DNA of 33,324 nt from NCBI GenBank assembly GCA_964244655.1, contig CAXTJU010000038.1, forward strand, positions 1 through 33,324. Direction: 5' to 3'. The notes under the pieces were generated by a model that made no database searches, was not told the origin of the DNA, and saw only the letters and a program-made list of their open reading frames with translations. This stretch comes from LMUY01 sp964244655 (GTDB lineage: Bacteria; Pseudomonadota; Alphaproteobacteria; Acetobacterales; Acetobacteraceae). Both the position numbers and the translations under genes were made by a program. Of the stretch, positions 17,755 through 24,891 are shown one piece after another; position 1 is the stretch's first letter, and each line of letters starts with the position of its first letter.

Positions 17755-18612
17755 TTGGCGCCCAATATCATCGGCCACCGCGGCGCTCGCGCGCTGCACC
17801 CCGAGAATACCCTCGCCGGCTTCCAGGCCGCCCTCGCCGGCGGCACCCGGCAGTTCGAGACCGATGCCGGCATGACGCGGGACGGCGTCGTGGTGCTCTG
17901 CCATGACCCGTTCCTCCCCGGCGACATCGCGCGCACCCCGGATGGCACATGGCTCGGCAGCCGCCGGGTGCTGCTGCACGAGACCGACCACGATCATCTG
18001 CAAGAGTTCGACGTGGGCCGGCTGCGCCCCGGCAGCCGCGCGTGGCGTCGCTTTCCCCGCCAGCGCCCGGTGGACGGCGCGCGCGTGCCGACGCTGTTGC
18101 AGGCGCTGCGGCTGCACCCGGCGGCGCGTTGGACGATCGAGCTGAAGACCTTTCCGAACCGCCCGCATTGGACGGCCCCGCCCGAGGCGCTCGCGGAGGC
18201 AGTGGCAGACATCGTGGATGTGGCGGGGGCCGCCGGGCGCGTCACCGTGCAGTCGTTCGACTGGCGCGGGCCGCGCCACCTGCGACGCCGCCGGCCGGAC
18301 CTGGCCTACGCCTGGCTCACCGCCCGCAGCACCCGCGCCTGGCGCGGCGGGCAGCGCCGGCTGCCGCAGGCGGTGGCGGCGGAGGGCGGCGGCACCTGGT
18401 CGCCGCAGTGGCGCGAGCTGACCCGCGCCCGGCTGCGGCGCGCCCAGGCCGCCGGGCTGCGCGTGGCGCCCTGGACGGTGAACGATCCGGCTGCCTGGCT
18501 GCGGCTGGCCGCGTGGGGCGTGGACGGCCTCATCACCGATGACCCGGCGGCGGCCCGCGCCGCGCTATGTCCCGCTTCAGCCCCATCACCGCCGCATCCA
18601 GCGCCGAGCTGA
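17755..18612 (+). CDS. Glycerophosphodiester phosphodiesterase family protein
   Basis: 285 residues from a TTG start 6 nt after the previous stop. GDPD features in order are IIGHRGARALHPENTLAGF (catalytic HRG...ENT, His8), FETDAGMTRDGVVVLCHDP (metal ligands Glu/Asp and the second catalytic His) and WTIELKTFPN (metal-binding Glu). The C-terminus has VAPWTVNDPAAWLRLAAWGVDGLITDDP, the usual end of the TIM barrel. It should hydrolyse glycerophosphodiesters to glycerol-3-phosphate and an alcohol. No signal peptide is seen, so it is likely cytosolic. The last ~27 codons overlap the convergent DUF188 gene by 80 bp. Confidence 0.92.
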   Translation: MAPNIIGHRGARALHPENTLAGFQAALAGGTRQFETDAGMTRDGVVVLCHDPFLPGDIARTPDGTWLGSRRVLLHETDHDHLQEFDVGRLRPGSRAWRRFPRQRPVDGARVPTLLQALRLHPAARWTIELKTFPNRPHWTAPPEALAEAVADIVDVAGAAGRVTVQSFDWRGPRHLRRRRPDLAYAWLTARSTRAWRGGQRRLPQAVAAEGGGTWSPQWRELTRARLRRAQAAGLRVAPWTVNDPAAWLRLAAWGVDGLITDDPAAARAALCPASAPSPPHPAPS

Positions 18613-19021
18613 ACCGCGATCGGTCGGCCGCCGTCATGGCCGGGTGCCCGCCGCCGCCGGCCCCGGTCTCGCGCAGGTGCCGCGCGATCTCCCGGCCGGC
18701 CAGGGCGCTGCCGATGTTGTCCCCGGTCCAGGGCCGTCCGGCGTGCCCGAGCGCGCGTGCGCCGCGGTCGAGGCAGCGCTTGGCGAGCGGGATGTCGGCC
18801 GTCACGCACAGATCGTCCGGGCCGACCCGCTCGGCGATCCAGTCATCCGCCGCGTCCGGGCCGTCCGGCACGATCACCACCTGCACCCCGGGCTGGCCGG
18901 GCGGGCGGATCGGGCGGGAGCCGTTGTGCACCACCAGCACCTCCAGCCCCGTGCGGGCGGCGACGCGGTAGATTTCCTCGCGCACCGGGCAGGCGTCCGC
19001 ATCCACGTAGATGCGCGTCAC
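18533..19021 (-). CDS. DUF188 (YaiI/YqxD) family protein
   Basis: 162 residues, with the family blocks IYVDADACPVREEIYRVA near the start, VLVVHNGS, then VPDGPDAADDWIAERVGPDDLCVTADIPLAKRCLDRGA and GRPWTGDNIGSALAGREIARHLRE. The fold is PIN-like, with the DADACPV aspartates as candidate metal ligands; a nuclease activity has been suspected but not shown. The GTG start at 19021 overlaps the upstream gene's TGA (GTGA) and places the DADACPV motif at the usual distance from the N-terminus. The C-terminus extends past the normal SALDAAV end by a basic tail lying inside the convergent GDPD gene. Confidence 0.9.
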   Translation of the reverse strand: MTRIYVDADACPVREEIYRVAARTGLEVLVVHNGSRPIRPPGQPGVQVVIVPDGPDAADDWIAERVGPDDLCVTADIPLAKRCLDRGARALGHAGRPWTGDNIGSALAGREIARHLRETGAGGGGHPAMTAADRSRFSSALDAAVMGLKRDIARRGPPPGHR

Positions 19022-19647
19022 GCGGCGGACTGGTCGAAGAAGTTGGCGCGGATGGAGGCGCGGGCGACGATGGCCTGCATCGCCGGGTCCTGGTCGCCGT
19101 TCTGCGCCGTGAGCGCCTCCATGGGGACGAAGAACTCGTGCGGGTGCGGCACCTGGTGCTGCAGGAAGCCTTGGTAGTGGCGGCTGTTCAGCCCGTACAT
19201 CACCCGCAGGTCCCGCACCGGCAGCACGAGGTGCGCCGTGGGCGTCTCCCGCAGCACGCCGGTCACTTGCCAACGCAGCACGGCGCTGTCCGGCGTCACC
19301 GGCGCCATGAGCCAGACCAGCGGGCACACCGCCATGAGGGACTGGATGGAGGGGGCGAAGCGGGAGCGCTTGTCCAGCAGGTTGGGCAGGGTGGAGCAGG
19401 CCTCGATGGCGAAGATGTCGGCATAGGGCTCGGCGGCGGTGCCGCCGAAGTTGAGCCACAGCCCGTCCGGCAGGGTGCGCAGCCGGTCGCTGCCGGGCAG
19501 CTTGAGGAAGCACTGCCCGGCCACGTCGTCCGGCCGGCCGCGCAGCCAGGCGTCCTTGTCGCCGCCGCCGAGGCCGGGCGGGTTGTGCGGCCACTGCTTC
19601 AACCGCGACCGCACGATGGAGTCCAAAGACCTGGGCACGTGTCTCAC
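19018..19647 (-). CDS. Hypothetical protein upstream of the DUF188 gene
   Basis: 209 residues from a GTG at 19647 that has a near-ideal ribosome site (AAGGAGG, 6 nt spacing); the in-frame upstream start at 19851 would add about 68 unlikely residues and lacks such a site. The protein is mixed alpha/beta with segments FLKLPGSDRLRTLPDGLWLNFGG, YADIFAIEACSTLPNLLDKRSRFAPSI, VLRWQVTGVLRE and HLVLPVRDLRVMYGLNSRHYQGFLQHQVPHPHEFFVPMEALTAQ. There is no signal peptide or membrane helix. I do not recognise the family. It is coupled to the DUF188 gene by a GTGA overlap. Confidence 0.75.
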   Translation of the reverse strand: MRHVPRSLDSIVRSRLKQWPHNPPGLGGGDKDAWLRGRPDDVAGQCFLKLPGSDRLRTLPDGLWLNFGGTAAEPYADIFAIEACSTLPNLLDKRSRFAPSIQSLMAVCPLVWLMAPVTPDSAVLRWQVTGVLRETPTAHLVLPVRDLRVMYGLNSRHYQGFLQHQVPHPHEFFVPMEALTAQNGDQDPAMQAIVARASIRANFFDQSAA

Positions 19648-19911
19648 AATCAGCCTCCTTGCTGGCGGGGCATGAGCGATGTCCCAGCCATGCAAAGTTA
19701 GGCTGGCGCGGCCGCTGCGGACAGCCGGAGCCGGGGCCAGCTCCGGCGAATGACGGAGTTTGCATCGATTTGATGAGGTCGTCCGAGATGGATTCCCATG
19801 CAAAAACATCGGTCTAACTTTGAGTCGGAACGATTGCCGCCGCAGGCTCATTTGTGAATCAAGGGCTTACTGCGTCACGTCCAAGTGCAGCCTCAAGGCG
19901 GGCTGATCGTG

Positions 19912-19959
19912 CGCCGGCCCGCTGCGTTTTTCACCAGGTGAAAAACGCCGGCCCACTGC
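19912..19959. repeat. Perfect palindrome flanked by a 14-bp imperfect direct repeat
   Basis: A perfect inverted repeat, with arms GTTTTTCACC and GGTGAAAAAC around a single central A (19926-19946), sits in the 366-bp gap between the hypothetical gene (ends at 19647) and the gltA stop (20014). One further G-C and C-G pair on each side makes the arms 12 bp. The blocks CGCCGGCCCGCTGC (19912-19925) and CGCCGGCCCACTGC (19946-19959) flank it as direct repeats with one mismatch. It could be an operator for a dimeric regulator, or the footprint of a small insertion with duplicated flanks. Elsewhere in this gap I see only the terminator just to the right. Confidence 0.75.
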
Positions 19960-19963
19960 AGAC

Positions 19964-19990
19964 GCCCGGCCTCATGGCCAGGCTTTTTTT
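19964..19990 (+). terminator. Intrinsic terminator reading on the plus strand
   Basis: Stem arms GCCCGGCC (19964-19971) and GGCCAGGC (19976-19983) close over a TCAT loop with one C/A mismatch, and seven T residues follow (19984-19990). The polarity serves plus-strand transcripts. However, both flanking genes (gltA and the hypothetical gene) are on the minus strand, where the hairpin is followed by GTCTGC instead of a U-run. It may therefore end an unannotated small RNA, or stop antisense transcription entering gltA. Confidence 0.65.
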
Positions 19991-20013
19991 CACTTTCCTG
20001 AGACGAAAATATG

Positions 20014-21321
<1,308 letters not shown>

Positions 21322-21404
21322 GCTGGTGTCCTGTTGGGTGGAAGCTGGCGAAACCCGCGACGGGCCGTTCGCTCAAGCGCGACCGGAGCCCGCAATCCTG
21401 CGTC

Positions 21405-21432
21405 ATTAAAGGCGGAAACAGCGACAAGGCAA
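21405..21432 (-). promoter_or_regulatory. Candidate sigma-70 promoter for gltA
   Basis: On the minus strand, TTGCCT (21432-21427) and TTTAAT (21410-21405) are separated by 16 nt, matching TTGACA at 4 of 6 and TATAAT at 5 of 6 positions. Transcription would begin near 21398 and leave a leader of roughly 77 nt before the gltA ATG. The -35 overlaps a small GCAACC/GGTTGC hairpin (21429-21445) lying just after the SNase stop. Confidence 0.4.
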
Positions 21433-21454
21433 CCTTCGCGGTTGCAGCATCGCC

Positions 21455-21976
21455 TCAGTTCGCCAGCCACATCCCGCGCCTGTGCGACCGCGCCTCGGTC
21501 TCGGCGGCGGAGAAGGCGGCGGAGACGATGGGGGAGTTGGCGCGCGCCCAGCCGGTCGCCACCAGCGCCAGGTTCACGTCCTGCCCGCCGGCGTCGCACC
21601 GGCCGGCCGGGCGGCCCAGCCCGTCGCGGCCCCGCACGCGGCATTCCACGGGGCGGTTGCGCACCAGCTCCGCCAGCGCGGCGCTGGCCCGCCCGCCGCA
21701 ATCCGGCCCGGCGGCGCAGGCCTGCCCGCGCTCCGGCGCCTGCACGTCGCTCAGGTGGACGATGGTGGAGCCGAGCCGCAGCGTGTCGCCGTCGATGACT
21801 GCGACCTGGCCGGGAGCGGCGGACACCAGCTGCGCCGGCGACGGCATCTCGGCCAGCACGATCACCGCGCCGAGGACGGCCCCCGCGGCGCCCACCCCCA
21901 ACGTCCGCAGCAGGCCGCGCGACAGGGCGGACCGGGTGGATGAGCGGAAGATGCGGCGCGGGCGGTCGATGGACAA
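21455..21976 (-). CDS. Membrane-anchored thermonuclease (SNase) family protein
   Basis: 173 residues from a TTG start preceded by GGAG. A basic N-terminus is followed by one membrane helix or signal anchor (LLRTLGVGAAGAVLGAVIVLA), then an SNase domain: VAVIDGDTLRLGSTIVHLSDVQAPERGQ, CGGRASAALAELV, CRVRGRDGLGRPAGRC, VNLALVATGWARAN and ETEARSHRRGMW. The metal/catalytic Asp and Glu (DGDT, APE) are retained, and so is the second catalytic Arg (LGRP). The first active-site Arg, normally in (I/V)RLxGIDAPE, is His here (VHLSDVQAPE). The enzyme may therefore be weak or have another role. It would act outside the cytoplasm. Confidence 0.85.
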   Translation of the reverse strand: MSIDRPRRIFRSSTRSALSRGLLRTLGVGAAGAVLGAVIVLAEMPSPAQLVSAAPGQVAVIDGDTLRLGSTIVHLSDVQAPERGQACAAGPDCGGRASAALAELVRNRPVECRVRGRDGLGRPAGRCDAGGQDVNLALVATGWARANSPIVSAAFSAAETEARSHRRGMWLAN

Positions 21977-22040
21977 GGGAGACTCCGGGATGGTCCGGCG
22001 GTGGCGATGCCTAACGCGTGAAGCTGGGCGCGTGCAAGGC

Positions 22041-22077
22041 TCGCAGGGCGCTGGCCTGCACCCGCAAGGGGACGAAA
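22041..22077. repeat. Truncated copy C of the four-hairpin element
   Basis: The bases from GCAGGG (22043) to GACGAA (22076) match the left part of copy A, with 22 identical bases covering 22055-22076 (CCTGCACCCG through AAGGGGACGAA). A GCAGG/CCTGC hairpin replaces H1, and H2 is cut after its left arm and loop. H3 and H4 are absent. It sits between the SNase start (21976) and the CHAD stop (22090), both on the minus strand, unlike the two intact copies at convergent ends. Confidence 0.75.
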
Positions 22078-22089
22078 TGCCCGGCCTGG

Positions 22090-23541
22090 CTAATCCCAGA
22101 ACGGCTCCGCCCGGCGGAACTTGCTCCAGCTGCGCGCAATGCCGGCGCGCGCGTCCGTGCTGCGCGCGGCGGCGAAGCCCTGCACCGCGCCGGACGCGAA
22201 CTGCTGCCCCGCCCCGCTTCCCAACGCCTCCATCAACCCCGCCGCAGCCGCGCCGTCGTTCAGGTGGCCGAGCGCCTCCTGCAGCCGCGACACGCCGCGC
22301 ACGAAGCGCCGGGTGCTGCGCCGCCCGTACAGCGGGGCGAAGAACTCAGCCGCGTAGCGCAGCCGCTTGCCCTGCTTGCGCAGGTCGTGCAGCGCGCCGG
22401 CCGGCAGCGCGCTGATGTCGGGGCCGGGGCTCAGCATGTGCCCGTGCTGGCGGGCCAGGCAGGCAGCGGCGTAGTGCCCGGCGTCAGCCGCCAACTTGGC
22501 AGCGCGGGCCTCGTCCGCGTCCGCCTCCCAGGGGCGCAGGGCGGCGAGCTGCACCAGCGCCACCATCAGCTGGCGGAACGGCGGGGAAGCGAGGTGGTGC
22601 CGCAGCGCGCCATAGGCGGCCTCGCGCTGCTTGCGGGCGGCGGTGGCTATGCGCGCGATGCGGGGGTCTTCCGGCAAGGCCGCCGCCACGTCCCGCCCGA
22701 TGCCGTCCAGGAACACGTCCCAGTCCCGCGCGCCGCCGAGCACGGCCGCCAGCTCCTGCAGCCGGGCCTTGGCCGCCTCAGTCGCCGGGCTGCCGACCGC
22801 GCGGCGGAACACCGACAGCGCCGAGCGCAGGCGGCGCACCGCGACCCGCATGGCATGCACCGCCTCGGGCGTCTCGCCGGCGCCTGCGGCTGCGGCCCCC
22901 GCCAGGATCACGTCCGTCAGATGCCCGATCACCAGGGAGGCCGCGTCCGTGACGCTGGTGCCGGGGGGCACTTCCGGCCCGCCGCTGCGCCGGGCGGGCG
23001 GCAGGCCGCCCTGCGCCAAGGCCAGCGCCTCGGCGGCAAGCGACCAGGGCGGCACCGCCACGGCGAGCGTCTCGGCCAGCTGGGTGCTGAGCGCCGCCAG
23101 CGCGGGCGCCGGCCCGGCCAGCAGCAGCCGGCAGGACGGCGTCTCGCGCGCCAGGCCGCGCAGGACGCCGTCCTGTACCGTGAGGGTGGTGCCCGCGTCC
23201 AGCCGCAGCGCCCGGCGCTGCCCGCGGACCCCGGCCACCGGCACCAATGCGCCGTCCAGCGGCGGCAGCGAGACTAGCCCGTCAAGCCCGGGCGCCGCGG
23301 CCAGGCAGGGGGGCGGCGTGCCCGGCGGCCACGCCTCGCCGGGCCGGGGGGCGGCGCGTTCCAGCCGCCAGCCGGCCGTGTCCTCGCACAGGCTGAGCTG
23401 CCGGGCGGCCAGCGCGTGCCCCGCCGTGTCGTGCCAGGTCAGCTCGACGGCGGCGGGCCGGCCGCCGCGCTGGCGGAACGGCGGCTGGCGCAGCAGACGC
23501 GGCAGCTCGGCGGGGGGCAGGCAGAATTCGAGGGACGGCAT
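22090..23541 (-). CDS. CHAD domain protein with degenerate CYTH-like N-terminus
   Basis: 483 residues. The C-terminal half is a CHAD domain, a helical histidine-rich fold that binds polyphosphate: VHAMRVAVRRLRSALSVFR, LAAVLGGARDWDVFLD, FRQLMVAL and LHDLRKQGKRLRYAAEFFAPLYG are its conserved basic helices. The N-terminal half resembles a CYTH/triphosphate tunnel domain in layout, but the ExExK signature is lost (it begins LEFCLP), so triphosphatase activity is doubtful. It lies 3 nt downstream of the SixA gene and is surely co-transcribed. The protein may target polyphosphate granules while the SixA partner supplies phosphatase activity; that is inference. Confidence 0.9.
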   Translation of the reverse strand: MPSLEFCLPPAELPRLLRQPPFRQRGGRPAAVELTWHDTAGHALAARQLSLCEDTAGWRLERAAPRPGEAWPPGTPPPCLAAAPGLDGLVSLPPLDGALVPVAGVRGQRRALRLDAGTTLTVQDGVLRGLARETPSCRLLLAGPAPALAALSTQLAETLAVAVPPWSLAAEALALAQGGLPPARRSGGPEVPPGTSVTDAASLVIGHLTDVILAGAAAAGAGETPEAVHAMRVAVRRLRSALSVFRRAVGSPATEAAKARLQELAAVLGGARDWDVFLDGIGRDVAAALPEDPRIARIATAARKQREAAYGALRHHLASPPFRQLMVALVQLAALRPWEADADEARAAKLAADAGHYAAACLARQHGHMLSPGPDISALPAGALHDLRKQGKRLRYAAEFFAPLYGRRSTRRFVRGVSRLQEALGHLNDGAAAAGLMEALGSGAGQQFASGAVQGFAAARSTDARAGIARSWSKFRRAEPFWD

Positions 23542-23544
23542 GGT

Positions 23545-24069
23545 TCAGGCATTGACCTCGGACAGATCGCTCGGCAGCAGGTAGCGCGTCAGCTGGCCGC
23601 CGCCGGGGCGCAGCTCGCACCAGGGGGCGGCCACGGCGAACTCGCTCAGCGCGCCGGACGGGTAGCTGCCGGCCAGGCGGCGCAGCGGGTCCGTGGCCGC
23701 GGGGCGGCCCGACAGCTGCAGCGCCAGCTCGTGCAGCCCCGGGTTGTGCCCCACCAGCAGCACGCAGCGCGCCGCCGCCGGGGCCGCGTTGATCGCGTCC
23801 AGCATGTCGGCGGCGGGGGCGAGGTACAGCGAGTCCATCGGGAACGTCGCGGGCGGCGCGTCCCACGGGCCGAGGGCGGCGAAGGTTTGCAGGGTGCGGC
23901 GGGCGGAGGAGACCAGGGCGTGGTCCGGCCGCAGGCCGAGCCGGCGCATCTCCCGCGCCATGGCCGCCGCCGCCTGCTGGCCGCGCAGGTTGAGCGGCCG
24001 CGCATGATCCGACAGCGCGGGATCGTCCCACGAGGACTTGGCGTGCCGGAGGAGGAGGAGGGTGCGCAT
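23545..24069 (-). CDS. SixA-type histidine phosphatase
   Basis: 174-residue member of the histidine phosphatase superfamily. The phosphohistidine motif is MRTLLLLRHAKSSWDDP (RHxK type typical of SixA), with a second catalytic region LLVGHNPGLHELALQL and a substrate Arg in VSSARRTLQT. SixA in E. coli removes phosphate from histidine on PTS NPr/HPt proteins, but many bacterial homologues act on other phosphorylated substrates. Start ATG 24069 was chosen so that the RHA motif sits at residue 8, as in relatives; ATG 24090 would add seven residues. The pairing with a CHAD protein 3 nt away suggests a link with polyphosphate or phosphorylated metabolites. Confidence 0.9.
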   Translation of the reverse strand: MRTLLLLRHAKSSWDDPALSDHARPLNLRGQQAAAAMAREMRRLGLRPDHALVSSARRTLQTFAALGPWDAPPATFPMDSLYLAPAADMLDAINAAPAAARCVLLVGHNPGLHELALQLSGRPAATDPLRRLAGSYPSGALSEFAVAAPWCELRPGGGQLTRYLLPSDLSEVNA

Positions 24070-24154
24070 GGCCGGACGGGAGCATGACACGGCCGGCGCG
24101 CCTTGTCGCCACCATCGCCGTCGCCAAGTCCCGGCGGGACGCTAGGGACATTGC

Positions 24155-24880
24155 ATGGCCGAACCAGTGGTGATCGTGGGCGCGTACGGGGCGATCGGCT
24201 CGGCCATCGCCCGGCGCATGGCGGCGGCGGGGCGCCCCGTCCACCTGGTGGGGCGCGACCCCGCCCGGCTGGCGGCGCTGGCAGAGGAGCTGGGCGGCAC
24301 CTCCGCGGTGGCCGACGCGATGGACGCGGCCGGCCTCGCGGAAGCGGTGCGGGCAGCCGGGCCGCGCCTGTCCGGCCTGGCCTACTGCGTCGGCTCCATC
24401 GTGATGAAGCCGCTCAAGCGCGCGACGGAGGCCGACTTCATCGACACGTTCCGGCTCAACGCGGTGGGTGCCGCCCTGGCGGTGGCGGCCGGCGCCGAGG
24501 CGTTGCAGGCGGCGCCCGGCAGCGGCGTGGTGCTGTTCAGCACGGTGGCGGTGCGCGCCGGGTTCGTGAACCACGCGGTGATCGCGGCGGCCAAGGGCGC
24601 GGTGGAGGGGCTGACCACGGCGCTGGCGGCGGAGCTGGCGCCGAACGTGCGGGTCAACTGCATCGCCCCCAGCCTCACCCGCTCCGGCATCGCGGCCGGC
24701 ATGACGGAGAACGCAACGCTGGCCAAGGCGATCGCCGGGCAGCACCCGATCCCGCGGCTGGGCGAGGGCGACGACGCCGGGGCGCTGGCGGCCTTTTTGC
24801 TGGGGGAGGAGGCGGGGTGGATCACCGGCCAGGTGTTCGCCGTCGATGGCGGCCGCTCGACGGTGCGGACGCGGGGATGA
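24155..24880 (+). CDS. SDR-family protein lacking the catalytic Tyr
   Basis: 241 residues with a Rossmann fold: VVIVGAYGAIGSAIARRM as the cofactor site, CVGSIVMKPL in the NAG position, VVLFSTVAVRAGF (Ser position), AAAKGAVEGLTTALAAELAPNVRVNCIAPS, and TGQVFAVDGG at the end. The YxxxK pair is broken: Lys is kept in IAAAKGA but the Tyr four residues earlier is Ile. A related SDR subgroup seems to share the AAAKGAVEGLT segment, so this may be ancestral rather than decay. It could bind NAD(P)H without classical dehydrogenase chemistry. The stop overlaps an upstream possible ATG of the photolyase, so both are likely co-transcribed. Confidence 0.88.
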   Translation: MAEPVVIVGAYGAIGSAIARRMAAAGRPVHLVGRDPARLAALAEELGGTSAVADAMDAAGLAEAVRAAGPRLSGLAYCVGSIVMKPLKRATEADFIDTFRLNAVGAALAVAAGAEALQAAPGSGVVLFSTVAVRAGFVNHAVIAAAKGAVEGLTTALAAELAPNVRVNCIAPSLTRSGIAAGMTENATLAKAIAGQHPIPRLGEGDDAGALAAFLLGEEAGWITGQVFAVDGGRSTVRTRG

Positions 24881-24891
24881 AGGAGGGGGGG

